From NCBI RefSeq assembly GCF_921293095.1, contig NC_060249.1:85199907-85263906 (forward strand): a stretch of 64,000 bases of DNA, read 5' to 3'. The notes beneath the pieces were generated by a model. It searched no databases and was not told where the DNA came from. It saw nothing but the letters and a program-made list of their open reading frames with translations. This document shows, in pieces, positions 12,880 to 25,880 of the stretch (its first letter is position 1; every line of letters begins with the position of its first letter). The translations under genes were made by a program, and so were the position numbers. This DNA comes from Ischnura elegans (taxonomy: Eukaryota; Arthropoda; Insecta; Odonata; Coenagrionidae).

Positions 12880-13465
12880 TCTCCCTGTCTACCATTTTCC
12901 GGCTCGCTATTCCATGCAACTGATCCACCCGCACCTTTCCACTGCCGTCTCGGATGTTTCTTTTTTTCTCTCCTTCCAACTCCTCCCTTCTCAAAGTCTT
13001 CATTTTTTTTACCCAACCGTCGTGCTAAACTTCCCCGGCAACTATCCCTTTCTTCTCCTCTCCTGTTTTCCGAGCTCGCTAGCTCCTATTCCCTTCAGCC
13101 TCTTCCATTCTTAGGGAGTATTGGGGGAATTCCTCGGCTATGAGTGTACAGTGACAACCTCCCCCTATTCCAGACTCTCCCTCACTCCATGAAACGGGGC
13201 TCCAGGGTGAAGTTACCGCGCTCCAGAACTCTCAAAAGCCACCTCCTCGCCGCTACCTTCGTTTCCCTACCCCCGCGCCACTTCCACCAAAAACAAACTT
13301 TTCAAGTAGTTCCGTCTCTCCCCACCGCACGGCGCCCCCTCTCTCTTACCCACTCGAATTCCCTCGGCATATCCTTCACTATATATTCTTTTCCCCCTCC
13401 ACTCCCACGTCACTCTTCTTCCTTGCCGCACCCTTCCCGATCTCTCTCCCTCTAACACACACACA
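12880..13465. repeat. Pyrimidine-rich tract (plus strand)
   Basis: About 580 bp are dominated by C and T on the plus strand, ending in a CA microsatellite at about 13,456-13,467. Several overlapping open frames on both strands (for example plus 12,877-13,143 and 13,144-13,455) arise because stop codons are rare in such sequence. They carry only Ser/Pro/Leu/His-rich low-complexity protein and are not called as genes. Confidence 0.6.
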
Positions 13466-13529
13466 CAGCCAGGGAGCTAGTCCCCCGCGAGAAACCGACG
13501 AAAATCCCAATGGATGTGCCGAAGGGAAG

Positions 13530-14215
13530 AAGGAAGACGGCTTCACGATTCTGTATATTGCGACTGTCCTATGATCATTCCTCTTATTCCACCCAGAAGG
13601 ATGAATGCTTCACGATTCGGAACAACTCTACTGACCAATGACCGTGTTTATCTGGTTTTACATTTCACTATACGTGATTGTATATTTTTCTACCGAAAAT
13701 TTATATTTAACTATTGTGAATTTTTATGTATATCTGGATACATTTGAATAAAATTACCCTAAAGAGCGGTTTGGGGGAAGAGGGGACTTTTTAGTCGGAA
13801 CCTTGCCCGAATAAAGGCATATATCTATATATCATTCCATTCATTTCACCAAGGAGGAGACAGGCTTCACGACTCCGTATATCCACACTGCCCTATGATC
13901 ACTCCCTTCACTTCGCGAAGAAGGATGAAGGCTTCACGATTCCGTTTATCTCAACTGCCCTATGACCTTGTTTATCTGGTATGAGATTTTACTGATAGTG
14001 AATGTTGTTATTTTCTTATTTTTCTATTGTAAATGTTGTTTTACCTGTATGTATGTTATATGTATACAATGACGCTAACGAGGGGTTAGGTGGAAGAGGG
14101 GACGATCTATTTGTCAAAATCTCCCTTCATTTCGCCAAGCAGGATAAAGGCTTTACCATTCCGTATATCTCTGGTCTCCTATGATCTTTCCCTTCATTTC
14201 ACCAAAGGATAGAGT
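13530..14215. repeat. Tandem array with about 65-75-bp subunits in a larger period
   Basis: A motif of the form GGCTTCACGATTCCGTATAT, then CTGCCCTATGATC, then CCCTTCATTTCGCCAAG recurs at about 13,538, 13,602, 13,862, 13,930 and 14,150. Groups of these are separated by a related AT-rich segment containing TGTTTATCTGGT and by GG(A/T)(A/G)GAAGAGGGGAC. That gives an apparent higher-order spacing of about 310-320 bp. Copies are diverged and truncated, indicating an old minisatellite. Confidence 0.7.
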
Positions 14216-16140
14216 GTCACCTGATACCTCGTATTTGAATAGGTTCCAGGAGATGGACTAATTTTTTTCGGGTACGTTATACTTTGGCTAGATATAGTTT
14301 GCCAAAGCATTCAAAGCAAAGGCAATTTCTGCCTATCCGTGGGGGAACGTTATAAGAAACGCCTACAAAATAAGCTTAGTGACAAATATTGGAAAATTTT
14401 CCCTAAGCGCAGACCGAGAAATTGAGGGGAATAAGCTCTGTACCTTGATAAATCATTTAGATTTCGAGCATAACGAAGAAAATTATATTATACTTTGTTG
14501 ATTACAGATTAAGAGCCTTTAATAATTAAGATTAACTTTCATCACTGAAGATTAAATCTATTCAATTTCGGCATTGTGAGTTATTGTTATTTATAGTCAC
14601 CCGATGAATGGAACAGAATGTAAAAAATGAGACTTCGAAATCTGAAATAAATACGTAAATAACAGCATGTATTTTAAATGGAATAGCGCTTTTCTTTCAT
14701 TTTATTTAATAAATTCTTACGAAGACTACTTTGAAAGTCGAAAACACAACAATATTAACGGGAAGCCAAACCATATGTCAAACATTTTTCATTAAAGTAA
14801 CAGTAGCTACTTCTCTTTAATTACAGTTTTACCACTTTTACGATTACTTTTCTATTTTTAGTTTAACAATTCAATATGCCGCACCATACATTTCTACCAC
14901 CATTTTTATGCATTATTTTTACTATTTTAAAATCAATAACTATCACAGCAAACTTTATATTTCAATTGTAACCAATATTTTTCACATAATGATATCAGCA
15001 ACATCCCAAAAACCCAAACATGATAGTGATATTTTTCAATAGGTTACATTTTCCATGCATAAATTCAATACCTAGAAAACATACATTAGAAAGTCAAATT
15101 TTTCTAATTTACGTCAATGAAATATAGTTAGAAGAGTATAATTTTAAGTTCCATCAAATTATTATTTTATTTGTCAAGCTAAAGTCTCCTTATTTGAGAT
15201 ACTTTATTTTTACTACATACTAATAGTTGGGATTGTCATTCCCTTAACCTCTTTTCTCAAAGACATGGTACCACTGATCCCTCACATATTAAAAGAATCG
15301 CAGTCAACTGGAACATTTATTTTTTAAGTTTATCTACGATTAAAACTTATGCGCATGGCTGATGAGAATTTTTTATAAGCGGAGGTAAATTTCGCGTCGG
15401 TTTTTATGCAGGATCAATGGGATAAAGCATCAATTTTACGGGGCCACTATTTCAGTAAAATGAGGGCATTCAAGATCAGACATTGAATAGCACAATGAAA
15501 AATAACCAATTCGAGGTCAAATTAATGTGTGACGGGCGTCATTAACAGATAGGCCAACTCTTACGTGAAAGGTTGGAAATAAATTCTATCGGAACTGATG
15601 AAAGAAAACAAAACATAACACCGCACCGTCTACTAATTTCTCTCAACATAGGTCGGTATAGGTTTATGCGTTAATTATAGCCTAGTAATTTTATTTTTCG
15701 GTCATGCTTGCTTAGTTTATCTCGTTTTTTCCTATTTTTCGTATCAAATACATTTTGAATATTACCTTACAGGATTTTTTTACGATATATTACTTTTTCT
15801 TGTTGATAAATATTGTATGAAACATATTCACTGCCGTAGCTTGATCTAATTGTAAGTCATCCAAATTAGACTCTATCGCTGTATTTTTTTAAATAAGACT
15901 TTAAGTGATTTTTTTTCTAGGGTGGCAAGGATGTGAGGATTATTTTTTACGTTTAGATACTATTTTTCTCTCTGAGTACCTAAACTAGGATACTTTAAGT
16001 TTGACACCGATTCGATAGTTACTGGAGTAAATAACGTAATTCTAACACGGCACGATATAGATGCAGGAAAATTTCATATTAACTATTGCATCGATTGGAT
16101 AAGGCGCTGCCGAAATTAGGATTGGGAATAATCCTCAAGT
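14216..16140. other. Long AT-rich spacer
   Basis: Nothing recognisable in either strand. Open frames are short and lack motifs. Confidence 0.55.
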
Positions 16141-16149
16141 TCTGGTCCT

Positions 16150-16660
16150 CGTAATGTATTTCGACACGTGTTCGATGGCCCTAATGGCTAAGGCCCTGAT
16201 CACGGAACCATGAAGCTAGGGTGGCGAGAGATAGAGGAGGGCGTAGAGGCTAGTTTGCCTGGGTCAGGGTAAGAACCCTTTCTCCCACATACATTCCCGT
16301 TCGGCTCCCCCTACGCCGGGTGGCGCGTCTTCCATCCCCAACGCCGCCAGCCTCTATACCCCCCGCCGGTGTGTCAGCGGGGGTTGCCTAGGGGAAGGTA
16401 GCGTCAGGGTGCAAATGGGTCTGGATGGAAGCTTGCGCGGTGAAACCATCCCCGTGGGAGTCGCTCGCACCCTGGGGAGGGTATAAATGGGGGGAGTCTC
16501 GCTTCTCGACTGTAGTGCGGTCCCGCTTTCCAATGGGGCGATAATGGGGAGCCGACTTGGGAATATGCTGTGGCTGATGGGGGAAAGGAATATGCACCTC
16601 CAGAGAAAAAAAGTAGCTGTTCTTGAGTCGGATCAATGTGGATTTTAACTTTAATCCAAA
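16150..16660. other. GC-rich block, possibly headed by a tRNA-like SINE fragment
   Basis: The start contains TGGCCCTAATGGCTAAGGC (about 16,176-16,194), which resembles the D-arm and A-box region of tRNA-derived SINEs. A matching B box (GGTTCGANTCC) is not present at the expected distance. The rest is GC-rich with a 93-codon minus frame (16,388-16,669) that has no domain. Confidence 0.3.
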
Positions 16661-16782
16661 TCTATCCACTTCTTTGTTGACGAAGGTGTTATAACGTAAC
16701 AGCTACATCAGTCACGTGATTCTCTCTGTATCATTTTAAGACTAATCATACATTTGCTAGAAAATTGCTTCTTATCCTATAG

Positions 16783-17090
16783 ACCAATTGAGATTGTCTA
16801 TCATTAGCCAATGCAACCTTTAGAAATGTCATGGCATGGTTGAACAAACGATTAAAACAAAGTATAATCCATACACCTCTCGTCTCTCCCGGCTATGCTT
16901 GTTATACACACTGCTAAAATTTCCTACGGTTGGAACCTTCATGCCAATTTAGACAGTCTATAATTAATTATTGCAAGTTTATAGCGATGTCATGACAGAG
17001 CTAAACACACTGCAACGAACAATCCATACACCGGTCGTCCTTCCCGGCTTTGCTGGTGAATCACAGTGGGAAAATTGCCTTCAATAACGA
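16783..17090. repeat. Diverged tandem duplication, unit about 160 bp
   Basis: Copies at about 16,783-16,935 and 16,944-17,095 share CCAATT(G/T)AGA, AATGTCATG or GATGTCATGACA, AATCCATACACC, CTCGTC or GGTCGTC, and TCCCGGCT(A/T)TGCT in the same order. There is no coding potential. Confidence 0.65.
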
Positions 17091-17095
17091 TCGGT

Positions 17096-17999
17096 TGAGG
17101 GTATTTTTGGGTTTTTCTTCAGGATCACATAATAAATGTACATGATACAACAGGCCAATGATTTTAGAGGATTCTGTTACTCTCATGAATCTCAATATTT
17201 TCCTCAAACACTACGTGAAATTAAGTTTGTGGAAGGTAAGATGAGGTAAGAACAGTTTTTACGATTCAGGGATCGCAAGAAATTATTTATAATACGAGGA
17301 AATATTCATGTTAAGCAAGAATTCTTGTTTCATGTGGTGTAATTTTGTGCAAATTGCTCTTTAAAAGAAAAATACACATGCATCTAGTTTTGAGTACCGC
17401 GAACACGACAATTCTGCTAGTTTTGTGTTGAGCTGAGCATTCGTATTAAGTGAGAGTATGGACTTTTAGTGCGATGCTTTTTATGTATTCCTCAGATAAT
17501 TTTGTCGCCTCACAGCTGTTGATGTACTCAGGCACTAATAGCTTAGTATTCGTTTACACAAACCTATGAGAACAGATCCTTCACTTAAAATTGTCTTCAT
17601 TTAAGATTTTTCTTCATTCAGTTAAAAGTTTGCGTTTATCCAAAAGTACAAATATACCCCACGGGTCATTAATTGGCGAAAATTTTATTATTAGGAAATT
17701 TCTGTCATTTGACGTCTTCTATAATTATTAATAACTTTTAAAATTAGACTGAAAATTCCTGTTTTCACTCAATTGATCCCTTTACTTTGATAAAGCATGC
17801 AAACTAGTTGCGATATTACGTATGAGCTTCTTTATGTATTTATGAACAAAAATTTAAACGACTGTGAACCAGCAATTCTGAGTTCATTACTTATCTTGGT
17901 AAACAGCATGGTAAACATTTCGGAAATCATATTGATTTGCCCTTCAACAGCACCGCTGTCCCTAGTTGTATCAGGGATGCGTGGTCATACCGCCTCATT
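17096..17999. other. AT-rich spacer
   Basis: No recognisable feature. A 68-codon plus frame at 17,797-18,003 has no motif. Confidence 0.5.
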
Positions 18000-18800
18000 C
18001 TAGTTGGAAAATAGCATTTCATCGCCAGGAGTCGAAGCTAGGGGGTTTCGCTATTTCCCGCTGTTAATTCACCCTGGATTCCAATCTAACTGGACTCTCG
18101 CGCCGATATCCTCCCGGCCAAATTTACTCAGTTCCCTCGCCCTCTCCGCTATGGTGCGATAGTGGAAATAGTGGGGCCGGGTGGGGTTGAAAACTTTTAC
18201 CTTCTTTCGCCACTCCCAACGTCACCGAAGCCCACCCTGTCCCTGTCCCATATTCGGCCAAATGGATTGCTGTCCGGCACTTTCAATTCCTAATGCGAAT
18301 TCTCCCCCACTCTCCACCGATTCGACTCTCTCACTCTGACTACCTCTCAGTACCTCTCTTTTCCCCAACGGTAGGCCACACGCAAACACGCAAGTCAATG
18401 TGGTGGCGGACGCTCCGAGGTGTTTGTAGTGGGAAAGCAAGCTGCCACCGTAGCCTCTCTCACACAAACCAACACTAGAGAGACTTTTCCTTTCTTGCCT
18501 CCTTCGTCCTCATAACCTACCTCGCCCCTGCAACCCCTCCCCCTTCCACTTTATCGTTTGCAATTCCAATTGACGCGCGTCCGTCGTCCGACTGATTGTC
18601 AATTTTGCAGTCATTCTCTCTCCCTCTCCCCCAGTCGCGACTGCTTCCATTAAAACATCCCCCTCGAACCTCGTCCCTCCTCACCAAATATACCAGACAC
18701 TCTTTGCTCTCTTGTGCTCTATCTACGTTTCCCCTCTATCTCCCAAGGAACCTTATCACCTCCCTCTCCCGTTTCGTTCTCTTTCTCAGCAAGAGGGCAG
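18000..18800. repeat. Pyrimidine-rich, GC-rich tract
   Basis: The plus strand is C/T-rich throughout and supports overlapping low-complexity frames on both strands. No domain, start context or splice pattern argues for a gene. It abuts the GAAACGAAA-rich repeat that begins at about 18,802. Confidence 0.5.
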
Positions 18801-18801
18801 A

Positions 18802-19453
18802 GATGGCATGGGAAACTAAAATGAAGCTAAAACCAGTAAAATTTCAATAGTTATGTCCCCGGGATCTAAATGCAGAAACGAAACGAAATGGATTTAAACC
18901 CGGGTAGCTAAACTCAGGGTCGAAACGAAACCGGAGTCAAAACTTCTTCGAGTCCGAACTAAACTAAACCTCTTAGACGAAACGGAACACAGATAATATT
19001 TCGCACCAGAGGGACCAAGTGTTTCACCTTCGAACAGTTTAGTTTCGACCCACACACCGAGTACGAAGTACGGTTGAATGAAGTAGAGGTTCGGCCTACC
19101 GGCATTAGATACATGGATCACTCATATTTTTACCACAGGCAGGAGAACGGTGAACGCAAACTGGGCATTCGATTTTTAAGCTCGATGTTTTAACATCTCT
19201 ACACGCATGTCAGATGTAATGGGCCGAAACTATTCCATATTTTCCCCCTCCACTCAACTTCTAGGATCGAAACTTAACTATGAGCAGCAGTATTTCGATC
19301 AATTTAGTTTCGTTTCCGGGAGTAAAGTTTCGTCCCGGATGTAAACTAAACTCCTCGGTGATTTTAATTTCGTGCAGGAACGAAACTAAACCTAGGCGTC
19401 GCATTTTCGTTTCCCTCTGGGTCGAAACAAACATTTTTGCTTCGTTTCACTTG
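18802..19453 (+). repeat. GAAACGAAA-rich dispersed repeat, copy A
   Basis: This ~650-bp repeat is studded with GAAACGAAAC, GAAACTAAAC and their complements. It aligns end to end with the reverse complement of 53,975-54,607. Shared landmarks include AAAACCAGTAAAATT, the run from CGACCCACACACCGAG to TACGAAGTA, TTCGATTTTTAAGCTCGATG and GGTGATTTTAATTTCGTGCA. Neither copy has a shared open frame, so it looks non-coding and mobile. I cannot assign it to a known family. Confidence 0.8.
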
Positions 19454-20029
19454 CCATTCCTGCAAGTGTCGTTGGGTCAAGTCGCTGCAAGTGGGTTCCC
19501 GAGAACATGCATTGCTTTGCTTGGCGAAATTTTTCCTGGAAAGGGAATCAAATCGAGGTATCTTAACCCCTTCCACTTTATTTTATTTTCTGAATATCGT
19601 GGTCTTATCCTCTATTTTATTTTTCTGTAGTTCTTTTATATGGAATGGCAGGTAATGTATTGATATTTTGTTGTTTGCAATCAGTATACAACAGTGAAAT
19701 ATAATGTTCATATAATTTCATATTTTATTGTATTTAGATAATTACATCGGGAGCACAGACATCGCTACTCGTATAAAGTCATATTATTTCTTACTATAAA
19801 TCATATTTCTTGAAATATGGGTTTTTTATGTACATTATGAATGTTTTAACATAGTTACACTTGCAAAAAAAGGTTTTCTCGTATATAGAGCTAAAGTTAT
19901 GGTAATTTGATGACGAGGTACATTCGCCATTCCCCGATTTGGTATTGGAAGTTTATGACGGGCTAAACTCACCATGTAAGCGCAAGGGGTTTAAAGATCC
20001 TCCCATTACTCTAAACTCTCGACTTTCCC

Positions 20030-20525
20030 TCCCGACTAATGCACCCACTCTTCCCTGCTATCTTTCGCTTCATCGTTATCCTTTCTCAATTATATCGCTA
20101 TCCTATCCTTTCGAACCTTTTTCACTATTACCCTCTCTCTCTCAACATCCACACCTGCATCACTTCCTCAACTTCTAGGAAAATGAAAAATGAATGAAAA
20201 AATGAAACTTTTCCGCGGATGCACTCTCATCCACTTACGTAACTTAAGAAAAAATGCTACAAATTTAAGATCTTAACGGGTGTTTTGAAATTTATCAATT
20301 TTACACCGGCATTAGAATAAAAACTCTTGATCCCCCCTTGGCCATCTCTTCTCGCCTTTTCCTTCCAACATATACACTCAATCATTGCTATCTTCCCCTT
20401 CGTTGCTATCCCTTCACGATTGTATAGCTATCCTTTCCCATCGAATCCTTTTCACTTTTACTCTCTCTCTTTCTTCACTTTCACTCTCCCTTCTTCCATC
20501 TCTTTTCCTCAACCTAAGGGCAGCT
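20030..20525. repeat. Duplicated pyrimidine-rich segment
   Basis: Two related C/T-rich blocks (about 20,040-20,180 and 20,333-20,520) share GCTATC(T)TTC, TATATCGCTATCC or TATAGCTATCC, TTTCGAACC or ATCGAATCC, and TTTTTCACTATTACCCTCTCTCT or a close variant. The open frames across them are low-complexity. No gene is called. Confidence 0.55.
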
Positions 20526-22420
20526 AGGACAGACCCTGAAAATTTTCTGGGAATGCTGTGGATTCTCTCTACCAAAAACCAATACATGTAATATGCATTA
20601 TAATTAACCGTATCATTAGCCGTGAAGCTATTAATAAATTGCATCAAATTTAAATAAGAAATAAAACTTATCATGATTTATTTTCCTGATGCTTAAAAAT
20701 TCCACCTGGCCGCAAATTGGTTAAATATAGGTATATAACAATTGATTATTATTAGTGATTATTTGAAACTATTATATGTTATTTTAGATAGTAGTTTTTG
20801 GATCTTTTTATGAAAATATTACAGCGTTAATGTAGATGAAAATAATATGCAGTTCGGAGGTTTCGCAAGGAGTGTGGTCACTAAAAACACTATCTCCATT
20901 TTTACTGCAAGGCGGCCGATGGCCTCAGTTGACTTGAATGCCATCAGATAAATTTTTACTTCAGCCCGCTATACTTTAGAGAGCCAGATGGCTTGGTCAT
21001 TTTTCAATGCAATTCATTTCTTTCATTTGTATTTTTTAAATAAATCTTCTAATAAAACTTAATCGTGGCTTTTCTCTAGGTTATATTGAAAGCATCATCA
21101 TCAATGTTTATTTTATCCAAGCTATCAATTCTCTGTCATCACCTCAGCGTAATTTTTTATTCGTCTTTAAGGTTATACGCACTGTGCCAAAAAATGATAT
21201 TGCCATAATTTTGTATTACCTTTAAATTTAATTCATTATATTTTAATTCTCTTTATGACAAATTCGATGGTGGTCGCTTATGGTCCTAATTCACTTCCGT
21301 TTATTTCCTGTTCCACAATATTGCATATTGCCAGTTAATAAGTTGCTGCCTATTAACTTTTTCCGAACCTTTAAACTTTGAACTACCCGGCCTTAACACA
21401 CTGAAAAGAATCTTTTATTTGTACTATACCTGTCTTCATGGTAAATTTCAATTTGTTTCACTTGATCCACTTTCATTCTTTTCCTTTCCGTTTCCTATTT
21501 ACGAATACTTAGAAAAATAGCCACGCAGCAAAGTACTTGTCAGTGGTTAGTGCATACATTGTATACAGTGTATACACATACAGTGTATTCACTTCAGTAA
21601 TCGAAGGAAATAGGTTTGCTTAACTATGCGAGTCACCACCGTGTTGTTTTCGTTGAGGTGAATTAGTATATGATGCTCATAGCAGCATTGAAGTAACCGT
21701 CGCGTTTTGAGTTAGTAATTCATCGATTCGTTTGTGAAATCTCGTATATGCCTCAGTACTATAAATAAAAAAGGAATCCATGTACACTCAATGCATGGAA
21801 TAGAGTTCATTTTGCATACCGCTATCATTCAAGATAACAGAGGAGAAAAGGATATGAGGAAAAGAAAGTGAGAAAATGGATTCTGAGAGAAAGGCTCGAG
21901 AAAACTTATGAACAAGAATAATTAATAATTCGCTTAACCAACGATTTAAAGATTATAACAAGGATATCCATGGGGTCGTTTACTCCGATTAACGTCACAT
22001 TTCAATAAAATAATTTCTATGAAGCAAGGGAAAGATAAGTTACTGCGAGAAAAAAGTTCACGATTTAGCCAATTTATCGTCAGGTTAAGGTAACGCGAAA
22101 GATTCCACCCTATTTCATTGAGATTGTTCTCTCGCTATTTCCTTGGGGTAGCGTCATGAGAGTTCTTATTTATATGCATTCTGGCTCGCTTAGGGTCAAA
22201 CTTCCGTTAACAGAATGACTAGCTCACAACATTGTACATAGGAATGAACCTTGCCAGGCATAAGCACAAGGCTGAGGATTAGGTGAAAATCGGTCAACCA
22301 CATAGCATAGTTTAGCATAGCATAGTTTCTTAGGGTAGTCAACTTATTGGCGAGTTATTGAAGTCGATAACTTAAAGGTTTGGACCATCGATTTTTCATC
22401 TCGAATAGTTCGGATGAGTA
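20526..22420. other. AT-rich spacer with minor simple repeats
   Basis: No gene was found. Small features are a GTATAC-centred palindromic cluster at about 21,555-21,590 and a CATAG-type tandem (CATAGCATAGTTTAGCATAG) at about 22,302-22,330. Confidence 0.5.
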
Positions 22421-23110
22421 GGCTACTTATCGGAAAAATGTGTGTATGCATTTACCAAATGCTACCACAATTGACAGTAACAAAATAACTGTACGAGTGG
22501 ATTATGTTAATATGGTTAGTGTTTGGGTATTTGAGAAGCAAATGGTTGGTCAAATACCAGTACCTGAGTGCATTTGGTACTCACCTAATCCATACCACTC
22601 TTCTCTCTGGCATCCGTCTCCACCCTTTTATCTTTCATGGTTCGACTTCTCTCTCCCCCACCTCCCCGACTGCGATCCATATTTCCCTTTTTCTGATTCA
22701 TCGACATTGCCATCCCTTCGGGGCAAAACGGAGTGCTCTGCTTTTAAAGGGGTGGAGGAGGAAAAGGAAGACACGCTTTGGCGGCCCCGGGCTCCGCGTC
22801 GTGCAGGTATATCACTGCCGATCGTCTGCCTCGACCTACACAATCCTTTCAGGCATTGTGTTACGGGACGCTTTCCATTTCAGCGAGGGATTTTCATCTT
22901 TCATTCCACAGTTAACTTGCGTGCTCTTCTTCGCCCAATCATCTCTTTTTTGACTTGTTTTTACTCGTAATCATCAACGTAATAGAAAATTTTGCGAGCT
23001 GCCTGAAGGGTGTCTGAAGTTGGTTGTATTTTTGTGTAATGGCAATGGTGAATATTTTACAATCAGATACTTCATGGATCACAAGGGCCAAAAATCTAAT
23101 CAAAAAAGCC
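22421..23110. other. Open-frame-rich stretch without recognisable product
   Basis: Two long overlapping plus-strand frames (22,440-22,970, 176 codons; 22,504-22,953, 149 codons) cover a C/T-rich region. I see no conserved domain, transmembrane pattern or supporting splice sites. Overlap in different frames of pyrimidine-rich DNA suggests chance. A lineage-specific exon cannot be excluded. Confidence 0.3.
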
Positions 23111-23382
23111 AAAGGTACTTTGTCTGATTTGCGGTTCTGAAGAACGGTTTCCTTGGGCATTTCAAGTGCATACAACTCCTCATTTATTCGTTATTACATG
23201 CTCTCGATATAACCCATGCTATAAACAACCCATGCTATAAATATAAGAAAATAAGAAATATAAATTTAAAAAATTGAATATAATTAACTCTGAAATCGGG
23301 GAATCTAGATAGCTACTTAGAGGTCGGACGTGACTAAACATCATTCCAGTGCGCGACTAACAATAAGTGAAACGGTTTTTGA

Positions 23383-23492
23383 TAGCGTAGTGGCCGAATT
23401 GCGGTAGCCAAGCGGCAGCTGGCCACGAGGCTCTCCAGCCTCGCGCCGTTTTGGTCCAGCCCTCTGAAATTTTTACTTGTTTTTTTTTTGTT
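23383..23492 (+). mobile_element. Possible tRNA-derived SINE head
   Basis: The sequence TAGCGTAGTGGCCGAATTG resembles an A-box/D-arm of a tRNA-Ser or Leu type promoter. About 50 nt later TGGTCCAGCCCT is a weak B-box match, and a T10 run follows at about 23,480. Such a layout occurs in tRNA-derived SINEs, but the B box differs from GGTTCGANTCC at more than one position. Confidence 0.35.
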
Positions 23493-24012
23493 ATGTGAGA
23501 GTTACTTATTATTTTCTTCGGTTCATGTGACCCCACCCAAGGTTTTCAGCGGGTAGGTGACGGCGGCACCTTTTATTTTGAGTGTTTTGCAACTATTTTT
23601 TGTGTTTTCGCTGCTCACCGAGTTGAATAATGGTTATACAAAGGGTGAATATCCTGTTGGTCACCACTGACTACACTAACCGCGTCACTACGATATAAGA
23701 ATGTCATAGCTATATCCGTAAAACGGTGGGAGTGACAGAGCACGAAGTAATAATAATAATAGTTTCGCTGCACCACGAGGAGCATATTTGTGCAGATGGC
23801 CTCCGCCGAATTGCTTTACAGAATCTTCCAGCGTACTCGGCTACCGTAGGACCATACCGCATAGGCAGGCCACCCGTCAATCCAGTAACCATGTATCATA
23901 GCCATGTAGTTATCACTAATGCGTAACGTGGAAGGTTTATCGTTTCATAAAAACCGCTTATTGCTCCTATTTTCATTTATCCTATTTATTTTTTAGCAGC
24001 TGTTAATACTAC

Positions 24013-24271
24013 CAGTGGCGTAACTAGGGATATGATTTGGGGGGATGAGATAGCCTGAGGTGGCGACCCCTCTCCCCTAGCCAAAATCTTGTAAACGTTT
24101 TGCAAAATGACACGCATGGGAATACATCTTACATCATTTTGGCTCTAAAAATTGAGCTTTAAGCAGATGCAGTTATTATATGTCAAAACTAGAAGATAAA
24201 TTTAAATATTTTTTTTCTCCGAGGCTTTGGAGGGGATCTATCCCCTCATTCCCCTCATAGTTACGCCACTG
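24013..24271. mobile_element. MITE with CAGTGGCGTAACTA terminal repeats
   Basis: The 259-bp element begins CAGTGGCGTAACTA and ends with its exact complement. It has no coding capacity, so it must be mobilised in trans. It lies inside the 23.1-26.3 kb inverted-arm region and is therefore probably younger than it. A clean target-site duplication is not visible. CAGTGGCG termini recur in a second MITE at 39.5 kb. Confidence 0.85.
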
Positions 24272-25250
24272 AATCCCGGCAGCTTTGAAACTGGTAGGCA
24301 TAGCAATTCCCTCCTCTAAGGACTTCGCTTAATTTTTTCTTCTGACGGAATGGGAGCATCGTGGGCGTTGACTGAAAAGAATCTGCTTGAAGGTGGCCTT
24401 TTAACTTGTACTATTCTCTTTACTCAGGTGAAGAAATCAAGAAAATTGTTCCCATTTAAAATACCATTCTTAATCACCTTTCATATCCCTATCTACTCTA
24501 CAAAGCATTGTTCTCCATAACTTTGCCTTTTTTCAACCGTCATCGTTAAGAAAGTGTATTACTCATAATTTCGACCAATCATAACCTACTAAGTCATCTT
24601 ATACGGAGAGCAAAGATCATAATCACTTGAAGCGAGATCCAGAGTGCTTAGTGCGTGGGAACCTATCCAAAGGTTTCCAATAATCGGTAGTAATCGACTC
24701 ACTAAACAGGATGATCAACTGTTCCCCTCGAGAAAGTCATTGTGCATTTTAGGTAGCCTTACCCTGTGAATAAAATAATCGAAAAATTATGAAATGAAAC
24801 AAAAAGGTTTTCAGGAATAAACAAAACTTAATTTTTACCCACGCTTTAAAATATGCAAAAACTCCATGAATTGTTTTAATTTATAATTATTTAAGAATTT
24901 TCTATAGCACATGTGTATAAATTAGTTCTGTGAGCAATTTATGATGCTCATTTTTCGATCTGTATTCACTCATTTCTCAGAAAAAATATTAATAAGCATG
25001 GCATTACTGGTACTGATGTTATTGTAAGTATTAATTAATGGAACCATCACTGTCTCTCCGGTAGTGGAGGCATTTAATACATTACTGACATGGATATGTT
25101 TTTTTTTCAAATGATTATATTTGCAACTGGGTATCTGGTAATCAGTCCAATTAATCAATACGCGGCGCCGACTGATACTCGCCTTGATTTACGCCTTAAT
25201 CGACAAGTTGTGAGAAATTAAAGATTTCCCATCGCTGAAACCATTTGGTG

Positions 25251-25880
25251 GCCACTTTTACATTTACGAGGATATCGCTAACACCTTGATGCGGGTAGAC
25301 GCGGAGAGTGGCATTTTCCAATCAGCTGTAGCTATAGATACGAGCACTAAATTTCCATGGCAACGCGCTTTATCGCGGGAAGAATCGTTTTCGCGAATTA
25401 ACAATGGAGCACCACCACCCATGGACCGTTTTCGCTTTTGCAAACCGTTCCATCTCCGTGATGCCGTGAAATTCGGTCGGTCCATATTAATGACGGGAGT
25501 CTAGAAATTTTCGGATATGTATATATGTGGGAATATTAGATGTTGCATATGGCCCGGGATCTAACGATCGCTTTATATGGTCAAAGCATCGGGCCAAAAC
25601 AAGCTTGAAAGCTGACAGCAGACTCTCTCTCACACACACGCAGACGTTTACGTCCGCCCGTGTAATGCTTCCCCTATCTGGCGGCCAATCATGCCGCATT
25701 TGCCCCGCGACCGCACACATCGGAAGGAGCATGACTTTCGGCTATCTGCTCGACCACCTGGGTCACCCGCGCTATTTCCCTCGATCACTCCGCTTCGATC
25801 GCAGTTATCATCTGCCTTTTATAAGCATCCGACGCTCTCCATACCCACACGTGAATGCGCAACAAAACTTTTATAGCCGA
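25251..25880. promoter_or_regulatory. GC-richer block with an RFX X-box-like site
   Basis: Within a GC-richer, CpG-containing stretch, ATTTCCATGGCAAC at 25,351-25,364 matches the RFX X-box consensus GTTNCCATGGNAAC at all but the first base. In animals RFX factors use such sites at ciliary gene promoters. I see no obvious downstream gene, so regulatory use is inference. Overlapping open frames (for example plus 25,527-25,898, 123 codons) lack domains. Confidence 0.3.

Noticed and set aside
15352-15400. CTGATGA at about 15,358 as a ribozyme core
   Set aside because: No GAAA follows at a plausible distance and no flanking stems form.
22440-22970. 176-codon plus-strand frame as a gene
   Set aside because: It overlaps a 149-codon frame in another register. 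The region is pyrimidine-biased and the protein shows no recognisable motif.
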